From Pleurodeles waltl (Eukaryota; Chordata; Amphibia; Caudata; Salamandridae), in contig NC_090444.1 in assembly GCF_031143425.1 (NCBI RefSeq), positions 1,536,474,782 through 1,536,538,781 on the forward strand: a DNA stretch of 64,000 bases. The letters run 5' to 3'. A program made the translations under genes and the position numbers. Shown here one piece after another: positions 1-12,430 of the stretch. The notes beneath the pieces were generated by a model that did not search any database, was not told the origin of the DNA, and saw only the letters and a list, made by a program, of their open reading frames with translations. Positions within the stretch are counted from its first letter, which is position 1, and each line of letters begins with the position of its first letter.

Positions 1-1606
1 GGCCCTCCCACTAGGCATTAGTTTCTTCCTGGGTACTGCAGTTACCCTAATCATGGATGGTTCCTTAACATTTATGAAGAAAGCATACCCAAGATAGCAT
101 CAGTTAATCCTCCTTCATTTACATTATAGTGGTGGAAGAGGATCCCCTGACTCTGACTGAAGAGAGTTGGCACCTTGTGATGACAAAATTCATAATTATC
201 TAGTGTGATGCCCTTGATGACATCACACCGAGGGATCAGGAATCCTGAATGATCACAAATTCTGACTGAAACACAGTAGGTTCAGACTGGATCAAAAATA
301 AGCCCGAGCACTGAAATAAAATATCCCCATTATCAAATCAGATTATTTAAAAAGTGCCCCACATTTGCAAATTAGGGCAGCTTTGAACCTGATAAGACAA
401 GCTGTACATGTGTTTTCCAACAAATGGGTGATTGTATGTATTTGTGCTTACTGCAGAGAAAGTATGTGGTAATACCAAAGGGAAAGTAACGGCCCACCAA
501 AGCATACAACAGGCCCACAAACAGCCATAAAACCTGTCCACACACTGATCTGTCAGGCCAGCCCATCAGGCATGCCAAGATTGCCCTATATATCAGTCCA
601 ACCCTGAAACACAGCTGCTGACTGAAAGAAATTTAACTTTAGCTACCAGTAACCCCAAACCTAATTCATGTTTGATAGGCAAAGGTCCATCAGAATTAAT
701 AGTACTGTAATAGAACACTCATTATGATAGAACCTGTATGTTCTTCACTTGGTTAGAGAAAAGTGCAAAGGTTAGGGAAATCCAAGTTCAAGGCTGTTTT
801 CCACAATCACCTAAATGTGACAATAAGTGAGATATTCAACATCTATATGTTTCCTCTCACCTCTGATTCCTATGCAGGTAGATATTACATGTGCACATTG
901 TCTTCCCTGAGTCCACTGTTGGATGCAGAAAAATAGTTATGCCTAAAAAGCCCCAAAACCACATCCCTGGTCTCCAGTTGGAACAAAACAATTGACTTAG
1001 CCCTGCATCGAGCAATTAAACCATAACATATAAATGTGTTGGTTTACAATGAACATTAATTTAGCAGCTATGATAATTAAAAGGTTTTTCTTCCACTACT
1101 TCACCACTCATACAAAATGTCTATAATCCTTGCAGTAGTGATCATACCCCTTAATTACTGCAACAGCCTCTTCATTGAACTACTCAATAAATCAGTATGT
1201 TTCAGAAAGGTTAGGATAAATAAGGCTGTTCATCTTCTAATATGCCTTAATCAGTTTTGCCATATCACACTTTCTCTGGAGGTCCCTCAATTTGATCCCT
1301 TTTAAGGAAAGAACAATTTTCAGATCTCTCTGTATAGTCCATCATTTTGTATTTTATTGATCATCTGTTTACTTAGTCAAGTTGTTTGACCCATACTGCT
1401 ATTCAAGAAGATTATGAAATGCAAATCTCAAACTTATCTGTTTAGTTATTGCGATAAATAAATGTGGTTGAAGAACACTTCATACGCAAGAAATAATCTG
1501 TATGGAACTCACTCCTAGTGCATCCAACACTCAAAACTAACATTTTCAGGTTCCAAGGCTCCAGGAACCCCACATCTTTATGTAGTGTGTAGTGTTATTT
1601 GTGTGT
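1..1606. other. Unassigned AT-rich DNA
   Basis: No coding region, RNA gene or known repeat was recognised on either strand. Open frames here are short (under 70 codons), overlap each other and show no family motif. Confidence 0.5.
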
Positions 1607-1611
1607 TGACT

Positions 1612-2505
1612 ACTGATATCGTGTCGCACCACATTGTACCTGGCTTAGCTGCCTACTGACTTTAGTGCTCACTGGTTATGGACTCCATTTTGTATTCAGC
1701 CTAGACTCCATTTTGTGTTCAGCTTAGCTTCACCGCCACGTTAAAGTATTTTTCCGTACAAACATGTTATGCAATGTGTTTTATATTTCTGCATGTTTTC
1801 ATTCTCACCGAAGAGCTAGGACTGGTACATAATATGTAGGAGGTAAGCAGTCAGTATGATAAGACTGTACCAGGCTGGTGTTTATTACAGGCAGGGAATG
1901 GTTTGACTTTGGGAAAAGTGCCTTGGGATGGTGGCCAGTTCCCAACGCATTCCTTTCAAAGTTTACCTAAACTAGCCAGTATTTTTTAATATTTCCTTCT
2001 GAGAGGAGGGTTTTTTCTAGAAGGCCCTTTCCACGGTTGTTTAATATATAAAAAGTTGGCCCTGCTCAGTAGCAATGAATTCCGAGACCTCGATTAGGAT
2101 TGGATGTCAAATGCCTGACATTTGTCCCATGAGCGTGGGGATCTCTTTCTCGCAGTTTAACGGGGGTCATCTTATTGCTGGCGTGAGAAAGATGAAGCAT
2201 CTTACAGGCCCTACGGTGATGAATTTTTATTAATTATTTGTTTTGTATTGTGTATGAGTATATATATATATATCAATATAAGAGTTTGTATCCTTGTATG
2301 TATATATTGGCTGTTTATAGATTGAAGATTCTTTATACATGATCTTACGTTGTTGTTGCACATTTTGAAAGTACACTTTTTACTTTTCAAACCTTCCTTC
2401 ACGAACCTTGCAAGAAGCTATAATAAACGTCTTCTTCAGATTAAGAAGTGCATTCCAGAGAATCTTTTCGACTCCTTCCAGTGTGTATATCTTGGCTCAG
2501 TCAAA
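1612..2505 (+). repeat. Retroviral-type LTR (solo or truncated)
   Basis: The block begins TGTTGAC and carries the parts of an LTR in order: paired copies of ACTCCATTTTGT near 1681 and 1708, a TATA-type box (2045-2054), an (AT)n tract near 2260 and a polyadenylation signal AATAAA (2422-2427). The spacing of about 370 bp from TATA to AATAAA would be a long R region. No gag or pol follows, so it is a solo or broken copy. I recall similar LTRs in newt genomes, but this is memory, not a search. The ends are approximate and no target duplication was identified. Confidence 0.5.
2045..2054 (+). promoter_or_regulatory. TATA-type box of the LTR
   Basis: TATATAAAAA lies inside the LTR, followed by a GC-richer stretch (TTGGCCCTGCTCAG) where transcription would be expected to start. 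The role is inferred from position only. Confidence 0.4.
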
Positions 2506-4413
2506 AGTAAAGCAAAACATGGAGGTATGATTGCCAATAATCATGAATCAGCTATTGCTTTTACTCTCTCCAACACAGGCTGGAGGTTAGAACCCCAAAC
2601 CTGCTAAACAAACACAATAAATGTATGAGGCCTCCCTGGATTTTTTCATACTTCTGTACAGATTCCAAGAATCCATGTCGCAATCACTTTGCGATGAAAA
2701 TAACGGAATCCATAAACAGAAATGTTTATTTTATGAGACTGTACTCCAGGGTGGCTTAAATACCTTTAAGCATTTTAAAAGAAAACTAGCAGGGAATGAG
2801 CCCTTTTGCAGATTTGCAGAAAGGAAAATGCTGTTTATTACCACTTTTGAGGAAGGGTGGATATCATGACCCACTTAAAGTTGCACTTCGTATGTGTCAC
2901 ATGTCCTCTCTCCAATTAAGAATGATAATAAATAGCACATTGCACTCTACACATCTGCATATAGAGGGTATCTGTGTGAGTGTCTGTGAATGAGATTTTG
3001 TTACTACACTTTCACAGTATAATCAGGACCAATGGAATTATGAGGCCTGAGAGAGCCAAATTATCCTGCAGGGTTGCCTTAATTATGTAGCATGAAATGT
3101 CAAAGTATGCGGCATAATGCAGCACATGTTGTAATAGTATCACTTCATTATTTTGCCATTTTTAAACTTGGTAGCACTGTCTAGGCATTAGCTGCACCTT
3201 AGTAGTACCAGTTTAACACCCAAATGTAGCAATCAGCCACTAAAAAGTGACCATTCCAGCTTTGCAAAGGGCCTTCTTTTGAACCATTTGAGCTAGAAAC
3301 CATTGTTTTGTTCTGCAGATTAATAGGCAGATGATAGGTTATGTGGTGAATGAGGCAAATCTATAATTATGCGTAACTGCACAATCGCGTAGCTCCAATG
3401 GCCCAAGTATAATTCGGATTGAGATATGTTAAAAGGTTGTACAAGTGGATGCAGAAGTTTCATAAAGGAAACAACTTATGTTCTGCTTCATGAGATAATA
3501 ATCTACATGAAAATCTAGTCATAATTTCAAGGCACATTATATCCTAAATGTTATATCTCCAATGTTGACTGATATGTGCTCAACTGGAATTTATTTCAGA
3601 GACATAATGGACAGATTTGATTAAATATACACTCAGATTAGTTAGTTGCTATGGTGATTGTGATCATGTGATAGGCACTTATGATTCACAAGTTGAAAAC
3701 AAGAGCTTTTGAATTGGCCTTCTTCTGAATGCCCTGTATCTTACTTCTTTAATCCTCCTCGCACTTCCTGCCTTGGTGGGTAACACCAGATGAAACAGAA
3801 TACACACTCTGCTAAATTAATCACTCGTCCGCCTACTCTACTTGTTCTCCATCTGATGTTGGTGCTTTGGTGAAATATGAATGGAACTGAATGGGCAAGA
3901 TAAGTGGCCTTACACATTTTTATTGACTCTAAACACAAAATACAATTTAGGTATCTGTTTTTTATAACATGCGGGACCAAAAATTGTATCAGAGTACTAG
4001 TACATTTATAATTTGAAAAACTGATCAAATTATACAATAAAAAGATGCACTCATAATACATGAAATTCTGTAATCCCTGAATAAACAGCAGTCTCTAATT
4101 TCTTTATAATCAGCAACTTGGGAAGCACACAGTCGCTAATTAAAAAAAAACAAGTCAGAATTTTTACATTAGGGGTTTGATTGCCACAATGTCTGCTTCT
4201 AGAACCAGCAGCCTTGGTGGAAGACAGATAAGGTCACGGACCATAATTGAAGCAGCTGCAACATAGAATGTTGCCTTTCTTTCTTCTGCTCTATTTTAAT
4301 ACAATGACAAGCAGAGAGAATATGTTTATATTTTTGCACTACTTACATACATGCTACTTACTTAGAGAAATATTTGTGCATCTTGAACATATCCTGAGCT
4401 ACTGCAGCCTTTT
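2506..4413. other. Unassigned DNA
   Basis: I see no recognisable gene or repeat. The 106-codon minus-strand frame at 3741-4061 has no family motif and is probably chance. Confidence 0.4.
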
Positions 4414-4417
4414 TCAA

Positions 4418-4815
4418 CCCCTTGGATGTGTTGCACGGCTCGCAGCCACCCGACGCCACTGTGGGTGTGTGCATAGGATGGCTCCTGGCCGTCCTTGCAC
4501 CCACCCACGGGGGAAGCACTGGTGCTCCTGCCGTGGGCCTCCCATCTAAGTACCCCCACCAGGGATGGCAGTGAAGTGCTTCTGTTTCCACCCCTGAATC
4601 CTCCCTCAATGATCTGAAAGTGTTGGCATTCATGTCGCGTCACCAAAACCCGACGGAGGAAAGGGGGAGTATTTTCCTCTGGGGAGGGTTGAGGCAGAAA
4701 AAGAGGCATCAAGGGAAGGGAAAGGGTTTTACTTCCCCAGATGTCTCTTTGGAGTGAATTCCTGCTGCACAATCACAAAAGGGTCAGCAATCATACAGCA
4801 GGAATGTCCACTAGA
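4418..4815 (+). repeat. piggyBac-type 5' terminal region
   Basis: The segment starts TGCAGCCTTTTT-CAA-CCCCTTG. The piggyBac remnants in the tandem array (for example 42424-42449) start TGCAGCCTTTTTT-CCTTAA-CCCCTTG, so the two share the same outer edge. Further inside it is GC-rich and has lost clear similarity. No transposase coding lies here; open frames on both strands are chance. Confidence 0.45.
4811..4815. other. Target-site duplication CTAGA, left copy
   Basis: CTAGA here is repeated at 8113-8117, immediately outside the two ends (TGTAGGA and TCCTACA) of the LTR between them. Five bases is a usual duplication length for LTR retrotransposon integration. Confidence 0.8.
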
Positions 4816-5053
4816 TGTAGGAGGCTGGCCTGGCTTATAAAGGGTACCAGATGGTACTTACACCTTGTGCCAGGTCCAGTTATCCCTTATCAGTAGATTA
4901 GTAGTGTTCTAGCAGCATAGGCTGATGGAGGTAGCTATAGCAGAGCAGCTTAGGCTGAACTAGGAGACATGCAAAGCTCCTACTAAACCACTTATATCAC
5001 ATAGCACTATATCACAAGAATCACAATACTCAGAGTTACAAAAAAAAAGGTAC

Positions 5054-5059
5054 TTTATT
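5054..5059 (-). terminator. Polyadenylation signal of the solo LTR
   Basis: AATAAA on the minus strand, about 240 bp from the LTR 3' end at 4816. The role is inferred from position. Confidence 0.45.
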
Positions 5060-5317
5060 TTAGTGACAATGTGCCAAAAATGTCTCAGAGGATATACTCC
5101 CTTAGGAGGTAAGTACAATACACAAAATTTACACACAAACCAAAATCAGGTAAGTAAACAGTTAGAAAAGTAGTGCAAACACTTTAGCATACAATAGGAT
5201 GCAACAGGCCTAGAGGCAACACAAACCATATACTCTAGAAGTGGAATGCAAACCACAAATGGACCCCAGGCCTAGTGTAGTGTATAGAGGGTCGCTGGGT
5301 GAGTAAGAAAACACTAA

Positions 5318-5712
5318 GGGCCTCATTCCAACGTTGGCTGGCGGCAGGCGCCGCCAGCCAAACGGGAACCGCCAAATGGCCGCTCTCGCGGTCGGGCGAG
5401 TTGCAGGGGTGCGACGGGTGCAGTTGCACCCGTCACGATTTTCACCTGCACTGCCCCACGACACCCGTTTCCGCCATCCTGTTCCTGGCGGTAAAAGCCG
5501 CCAGAAACAGGATGGCGGGAAGGGGGTCGGAATCCCCATGGAGGATTTCCTGGGCCAGGGGAAAACCGGCGGGAAACCGCCGGATCCCCTTTTCTGACCG
5601 CGGCTTTACCGCTGCGGTCAGAATGGCCCTGGAAGCACCGGCAGCCTGTTGGCGGTGCTTCCATGGTCCCCGGCCCTGGCGGTCATGGACCGCCAGGGTC
5701 GGAATAACCCCC
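5318..5712. mobile_element. GC-rich MITE, Harbinger-like, with TAA duplication
   Basis: A 395-bp GC-rich island sits inside the AT-richer LTR. It starts GGGCCTCATTCCAACG and ends CGGAATAACCCCC; the reverse complement of the end is GGGGGTTATTCCG, an imperfect inverted repeat. TAA flanks both sides (5315-5317 and 5713-5715), the 3-bp TWA duplication typical of PIF/Harbinger elements. The interior has several short palindromes built on GGCGG/CCGCC. It has no coding capacity and would depend on a transposase elsewhere. Confidence 0.65.
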
Positions 5713-8112
5713 TAAGTGTTTCCAAGATACCCCACCCCAAGATCCTGAAAGGTAGGAGTAAACTTACCCTACTTCCCCAGAAACACACTAAAGTCGTGAT
5801 AGGAGATTCCGCAAAGACAACAACTGACTGCAAAGCACAGAAGACGGATTTCTGGGCCTAAGGACCTGTAAAGGAAGAGGACCAAGTCCAAGAGTCACGA
5901 AAGTGTCCGGGGGGGGCAGAAGCCCACTAAACCCCGGATGAAGGTAAAAAAGGGCTGCCTCCAGGTGGAAGAAGCTGAAGATTCTGCAACAACGGAAGAT
6001 GCCAGGAACTCCTTTGCACAGAAGATGTCCCACAACGTGCTGGAGGATGCAGAGTCGTTTCCACGCAGAAAGACTGCAAACAAACCTTGCTAGCTGCAAA
6101 GGTTGTGGTTGAAGAAAATGGGTGATGTCTGTGCCCAGGAAGGACCAGGATGTCGCCCCTTGGAGGAGGAGACAGAGGGGGCGCTCAGCAGCAAAGAGAG
6201 CCCATGCAGAAGCAGGCAGCACCCGTAGAAGCACTTGAACAGGCATTCAAGAAATCTGAACACAGTAGTCTTCTCAACACTACAAAAGAGGGTCCCACGA
6301 AGTCGGTGGTCAACTCAGCGAGGTGAGCAATGCAGAATGTAGTGTGGGGGACCTAGGCGATGCTGTGCATGAAGGATTCCTTGCAAAAGTGCACAGAAGC
6401 CCTAGCAGCTGCAGATCATGCAGTACACAGGATTATTGTCTGGCGTGGGGAGGCAAGGACTCACCTCCACCAAATTTGGACAGAAGGACCACTGGACTGT
6501 CGGGGTCACTTGGATCCAGCTCCTGTGTTCCAGGGACCTCACTCGTCAAGATGAGAGGGGACCCAGAGGACTGGTGATGCAGCAGTTTGGTGCCTGCATT
6601 AGCAGGGGGAAGATTCCGTCGACATACGGGAGATTTCTTCTTGGCTTCCAGTGCAGGGTGAAGGCAGACAGACCCCAGAGCATGCACCATCAGGAAACAG
6701 TTGAGAACGCTGGCAGGATTAGGTGCTACAATGTTGCTGGTATTCGTCTTGCTACTTTGTTGTGGTTTTGCAGGTGTCCTGGAGCAGTCAGCAGTCGATC
6801 CTTGGCAGAAGTCAAAGAGGGAGATGCAGAGGAACTCTGGTGAGCTCTTGCATTCGTTATCTGGAGAGAAACCCACAGGAGAGACCCTAAATAGCCCTCA
6901 GAGGAGGATTGGCCACCAAACCAGGTAAGCACCTATCAGGAGGGGTCTCTGACGTTACCTGCTGGCACTGGCCACTCAGAGGCCTCCACTGTGCCCTCAC
7001 ACCTCTGCATTCAAGATGGCAGAGGCCTGGGACACACTGGAGGGGCTCTGGGCACCACCCCTAGGGTGGTGATGGACAGGGGAGTGGTCACTCCCCTTTC
7101 CTTTGTCCAGGTTCGCACCAGAGCAGGGGCTGGGGGATCCCTGAACTGGTGTAGAATGGCTTTTGCAAGGAGGACACCATCTGAGCCCTTCAAAGCATTT
7201 CCAGAGGCTGGGGGAGGCTACTCCTCCCCAGCCCCTAACACCTATTTCCAAAGGGAGAGGGTGTAACACTCCCTCTCAGAGGAAATCCTTTGTTCTGCCT
7301 TTCTGGGGCTGGGCTGCCCAGACCCCAGTGGGGCAGAAGCCTGTCTGTGGGTTGGCAGTAGAGGTAGCTGCAGTGAAAACCCCAGAGAGCTAGTTTGGCA
7401 GTCCCCTTGGTCCATGCTGGAGCCCTGAGGATGCATGGAATTGGCACCCCAATACCAGATTTGGCATGGGGGGACAATTCCATGATCTTAGGCATGTTAC
7501 ATGGCCATATTCGGAGTTACCATTGTGAAGCTACATATAGGTATTGACCTATATGTAGTGCACGCATGTAATGGTGTCCCCACACTCACAAAGTCTGGGG
7601 AAATTGCCCTGAACAATGTGGGGGCACCTTGGCTAGTGCCATGGTGCCCTCACACTTAGTAACTTTGCAGCTAACCTTCACCAAGTGAGGGTTAGACATA
7701 TAGGTGACTTATAAGTTACTTAAGTGCAGTGTAAAATGGCTGTGAAATAACGTGGACGTTATTTCACTCAGGCTGCAGTGGCAGTCCTGTTTGAGAATTG
7801 TCTGAGCTCCCTATGGGTGGCAAAAGAAATGCTGCAGCCCAAGGGATCTCCTGGAACCCCAATACCCTGGGTACCTAGGTACCATATACTAGGGATTTTT
7901 AAGGGTGTGCCAATCAGAATTGGTAAAATGGTCACTAGCCTGCAGTGACAATTTTAAAGAGCATAAGCACTGAGGTTCTGGTTAGCAGAGCCTCAGTGAC
8001 ACAGTGACCTTGCTAGCAGGATCCCAGTGAGACAGTAAAAACACCCTGACATGTACTCACAAACCGGCCAAAAGTGGGGGTAACAAGGCTAGAAAGAGGC
8101 TACCTTCCTACA

Positions 8113-8933
8113 CTAGACACCAGGGATTTATGTTGCTTGCAGATCTTGTTGTTTGGGGGGCGGCCCCTTGGGCAAGAGTTGCTCCCCTTTTGGAGGTCAA
8201 TATTTTGGCCTATCGGCCATATGTTTTAGGTCCATCTACCCTAAAGAGGGGCAGAAGCCACTAGACACCAAGGACTATTATGGTATGCAGTTCTTGTTGT
8301 TTGGGGAGAGGTCCCTTGGGCAAGGGTCACTCCCTTTGGAGGTTAATATTTTAGCTGTTTCTGCCCCTCTTAAAGGTAGATCAGCCATATGTTTTAGGCC
8401 CATCTTTCCCCAAGGGGGGCAGAAGCCACTAGTCACTAAGGAGTTGTATTGAATACAATTCTTGTTGTTTGGGGAGCAGCCCCTGGGGCAGCGGTCGCTC
8501 CCCTTTTGGGGTGATTATTTTGGCTGTTTCTGCCCCCCTTGGGGGCAGTTTGGCCATATGTTTTGGGCTCATCTGCCCCCAAGGGGAGAAGAAGCCACTA
8601 GACACCAAGGATTTTCAGTGAATGAGATTCTTGTTGCTTGGGGAGCTGCCACTTGGGCAAGGGACATTCCCATTTTGGGGGTGAATATTGGGGCCATTTC
8701 TGAGCCCCTGAGGGCAGATCAGCCTTATGTTTTAGGCCCATCTGCCCCCAGGGGGGCAGGAGCCACTAGACAGCAGGGATTTTTTGTGAATGTGATTCTT
8801 GCTGTTTTGGCAGCAGCCCCTTTGGCAAGGTGCGTTCCCCTTTTGGGGATGCATGTTTTGACGATTTCTGACCCTTTTGGGGGCAGATTGGACATATTTT
8901 TAGGCCCATCTACCCCCCCCCCCCCCCCGGGAC
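8113..8933 (+). repeat. 168-bp tandem repeat, about 5 copies
   Basis: The phrase CTAGACACC or a variant recurs at 8113, 8261, 8429, 8598 and 8766, giving spacings of 148, 168, 169 and 168 bp. Each unit also has a CTTGTTGTTTGGGG segment, a CCATATGTTTTAGG segment and a CCCCAAGGGGGGCAGAAG segment. Copies differ by many substitutions, so the array is old. It ends in a run of 16 C (8913-8928). The open frames across it simply follow the repeat and have no protein motif. Confidence 0.85.
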
Positions 8934-8934
8934 G

Positions 8935-9105
8935 GTTCCTGTGTGTGTGAACTGGAGTTCGGCTGACGGTATGCACGTACTGGCATTTGTCTGGCTGTGT
9001 GTGTAGACTGCCGCTTAGCTTGCGGTGTATGTGGACTGGTAGCTGGCTGACGTTGAGTATTGACTGGCTTCTGGCTGGCAATGTGTGTGGCTGACATTTG
9101 GATGG
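8935..9105 (+). repeat. Degenerate minisatellite, about 31-bp unit
   Basis: About five imperfect copies of a GTGTGTGGACTGGNGCTTGGCTGG-like unit. The same unit forms the cleaner array at 20171-20392, 11 kb away in the same orientation. Confidence 0.6.
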
Positions 9106-10382
9106 TCACAGTGTTTTATCATGTTAACTGTTTTATTTCTTGTAATCGTTTGCATTTGTGATCATAATGTTTTATTTCTACTTTTTACTCTAGTTCAAAG
9201 CTTTTGATTTCCCTTGCCTGGACTCATGCTTGTGGTTTCGGCACTGGTAGATCTGCAGTTTGTGTAGTTGCATGTGTTTGGTAAGGAAAACTTTTTTGTA
9301 CTGTTAACTCCAAATGAGAATCATTGCAATGCATAGATGTTTTTTTTGTAAATGGTGTAATAATAGCAGCATATTTAGCTTCTGTTTCATTATTCTAGTC
9401 TTGAGAAACATACTGCTTGGGGCCTCTGAAGACATCAGTTTCATTTCTAATGTTGCAATGTGTGGATACAAAGTGAAAGTCAAAGTAGCAAGAAACGAAG
9501 CAAAAGGTCGTTGGAATGTAGCACCGGCGACAATTTAAAAAAGTAAAAAGTAGCATTGTAGCCGTGAAGGTCGGATTGAGGAGCAGTGGTTGTGGTTGAG
9601 TTTCCTAAATCTATGAGCTACCGGGACTCTGATGCCACATTTTCTGGGCCACCAAAACTTGTCAGCATATCATTTCTCATGCTTGCCGTAGGGGTTTCTG
9701 GGGCCTCAGTGCACATAAACACTTACAGGACACCACACGTGAACTACATGTGGAAATTCCCCCTTGGAGTTCCTGCAGCCCGCGTCTTGGCTCTTGGTCT
9801 AAGGGTTCTTCCTACCTCTGTCACATCACAGGTTAATTAAGGAGCTACAGTGGGCTGCGATGTTCAGAAAGCGAGTTACCTGTTGTACGTGAATACGGGA
9901 TCCACGCAGGTACTACACCAGTTTCTGGGACAGACTCACGACCACTGGATGCTAAACGGGGCTCGCAGTTGTGCCTCAAATATAATTACAGCAAAGGTTT
10001 AGAGAAATAGCCTCAGGCTTGATGCAACTACAGGCTGAAAACTGTGCTGAATGTTCCAGGGATGATGTTCAATGTAGCGGGGATGCTGAGGAACGTCCTT
10101 GTGATGCTGCTTTGTGTACAGGGATGATGTTCATTATTTTAAGCAGAGTCTGTTAACTGAGCCATCCTGATGATAGTAGTTGCATGGTGCTGCTCAACAT
10201 GTCATGATTTGGCTCGGGTTAAAAAGATATTGTTAAGGATGTCGTACGTGGTACTCATTGTACTAGATGGACTGCTCAATGCGATAGGGGTGCAGCTGAA
10301 AGTTGTGGCAGGTGCTAAGCATGACCGAGGCTCTGTTAAATTTGCCACAAGTGCTGCTCAAGTTCCATAGTGTGGCTTAAAA
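9106..10382. other. Unassigned DNA, probably left interior of the composite element
   Basis: No gene or repeat family was recognised. Frames of 66-84 codons (9314-9538, 9586-9840, 10170-10370) show no motif. By position it belongs to the piggyBac composite, between its left minisatellite and the nested LINE. Confidence 0.35.
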
Positions 10383-12324
10383 CCTCCATTTTGTGTTCCT
10401 CTGTGCATCTCCCCTGTGTCCTGATACAGCCCAGTGTTCAAGGATTGCAAAAAGACCTAGGTAAGGAGCCCAAAGATATTTCTGGGTAAATAGTATTATT
10501 TGTTCAAAAAGTGTTTGTTTTACTGTGGACTCTCTGTGTTTCAGGCAGCCTGGCCTCTTTTAAAGTGGTGTTTTTTTAAAAATCGTTTTTGCCGTGACTG
10601 TGTGAATTCCCTTGCTAGTTTGTGGCACCCCCCCCTCTTTGCTCCCCCTTTTTTCCCCCCTATTCTTGGTAAAAAGGCTACCTACATCTCTCAGAGTGTG
10701 GTTTTAGGAGACTGTTTTAATCTGTTCGTGTGATTTAAATTGTGCTTAAAAACTGTCTGCCCCCCTGTATTTTTGCCTTAAAAAAAACCCGATTTTATAG
10801 TGTGCGCCCAGCACTATTGCAGTGTTTGTCTCTTAAACAATCTCCCCCTTACCTGGAAAGTAGACTCTGCCAGCTTGGAAGTGTGGATTCAGCCTGTCTG
10901 TATCCAAGGAGATACTGAATAGAGCAGCAGTTGCCTTTCCCCCTGCCCACAGGGACTGGACTTAGCTGATTGGCTCCCTGAGTCTCTGCTGCACCTGAGA
11001 CCCGCCCCCCCCCCACCTGCTCTGGCTCCTTAAGTTTGTGGAGGGAAGGCCAAAGACAGGCACCTCCATTTTGTGTTCCTCTGTGCATCTCCCCTGTGTC
11101 CTGATACAGCCCAGTGTTCAAGGATTGCAAAAAGACCTAGGTAAGGAGCCCAAAGATATTTCTGGGTAAATAGTATTATTTGTTCAAAAAGTGTTTGTTT
11201 TACTGTGGACTCTCTGTGTTTCAGGCAGCCTGGCCTCTTTTAAAGTGGTGTTTTTTTAAAAATCGTTTTTGCCGTGACTGTGTGAATTCCCTTGCTAGTT
11301 TGTGGCACCCCCCCCCTTTGCTCCCCCTTTTTTCCCCCCTATTCTTGGTAAAAAGGCTACCTACATCTCTCAGAGTGTGGTTTTAGGAGACTGTTTTAAT
11401 CTGTTCGTGTGATTTAAATTGTGCTTAAAAACTGTCTGCCCCCCTGTATTTTTGCCTTAAAAAAAAACCGATTTTATAGTGTGCGCCCAGCACTATTGCA
11501 GTGTTTGTCTCTTAAACAATCTCCCCCTTACCTGGAAAGTAGACTCTGCCAGCTTGGAAGTGTGGATTCAGCCTGTCTGTATCCAAGGAGATACTGAATA
11601 GAGCAGCAGTTGCCTTTCCCCCTGCCCACAGGGACTGGACTTAGCTGATTGGCTCCCTGAGTCTCTGCTGCACCTGAGACCCGCCCCCCCCCCACCTGCT
11701 CTGGCTCCTTAAGTTTGTGGAGGGAAGGCCAAAGACAGGCACCTCCATTTTGTGTTCCTCTGTGCATCTCCCCTGTGTCCTGATACAGCCCAGTGTTCAA
11801 GGATTGCAAAAAGACCTAGGTAAGGAGCCCAAAGATATTTCTGGGTAAATAGAATTATTTGTTCAAAAAGTGTTTGTTTTACTGTGGACTCTCTGTGTTT
11901 CAGGCAGCCTGGCCTCTTTTAAAGTGGTGTTTTTTTTTTTTTATCTTTTTTGCCGTGACTGTGTGAATTCCCTTGCTAGTTTGTGGCACCCCTCCTCCCC
12001 CTCTGCCCCCCTTTTTTCCCCCCTATTCTTGGTAAAAAGGCTACCTACATCTCTCAGAGTGTGGTTTTAGGAGACTGTTTTAATCTGTTTGTGTGATTTA
12101 AATTGTGCTTAAAAACTGTCTGCCCCCCCTGTATTTTTGCCTTAAAAAAACCCCGATTTTAGAGTGTGCGCCCAACACTATTGCAGTGTTTGTCTCTTAA
12201 ACAATCTCCCCCTTACCTGGAAAGTAGACTCTGCTAGCTTGGAAGTGTGGATTCAGCCTGTCTGTATCCAAGGAGATACTGAATAGAGCAGCAGTTGCCT
12301 TTCCCCCTGCCCACAGGGACTGGA
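10383..12324 (+). repeat. Tandem repeat, about 680-bp unit, 2.85 copies
   Basis: Units start with CCTCCATTTTGTGTTCC at 10383, 11063 and 11742, so the periods are 680 and 679 bp; the third copy stops after GGGACTGGA at 12324. The first two copies are nearly identical and the third differs slightly (for example T-run and C-run lengths near 11930-12010). Each full unit ends with an inverted CCAAT box (ATTGG, 10969-10973 in copy one), a CCCGCCCC GC box and TTAAG. This is promoter-like layout, similar in principle to LINE 5' UTR monomers. Confidence 0.85.
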
Positions 12325-12343
12325 GTTTAGTTAACTTGCTCCT

Positions 12344-12350
12344 TATATAA
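12344..12350 (+). promoter_or_regulatory. TATA-like site after the 680-bp repeats
   Basis: TATATAA follows the truncated third 680-bp unit. Function is not demonstrated; it may be chance in AT-rich sequence. Confidence 0.25.
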
Positions 12351-12430
12351 GTCCCTCGTGGTTGTTGCATATGCTGTTGTGATAGGTTGTTGGGAGATGG
12401 TGTTTCATTGGTTGCTAGCTCCAGGGATGC

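Larger units (their letters stand above)
4816..8112 (-). mobile_element. Solo LTR, 3.3 kb including a nested MITE
   Basis: The ends are TGTAGGA and TCCTACA, the short TG...CA inverted ends of an LTR, flanked by a 5-bp duplication CTAGA. Read on the minus strand, a polyadenylation signal AATAAA (5054-5059) lies near the 3' end, as expected for an LTR, and this sets the orientation. No gag, pol or env coding is present, so it is a solo LTR left by recombination between two LTRs. It resembles an LTR I recall as abundant in newt DNA. Every open frame inside (5210-7495) lacks protein-family motifs and is non-coding. It landed in the 168-bp satellite at 8113-8933. Confidence 0.75.

Noticed and set aside
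5210..7495. Many overlapping open frames of 60-150 codons on both strands
   Set aside because: They lie in a GC-rich MITE and the LTR around it; high GC lowers stop frequency and no family motif is present.
8113..8933. Possible CRISPR-like array
   Set aside because: Whole 168-bp units repeat without short identical repeats and unique spacers, and the DNA is eukaryotic.
8153..8950. Frames of 99 and 162 codons with repeating peptide
   Set aside because: They follow the 168-bp satellite and drift between frames; the repeat explains them.
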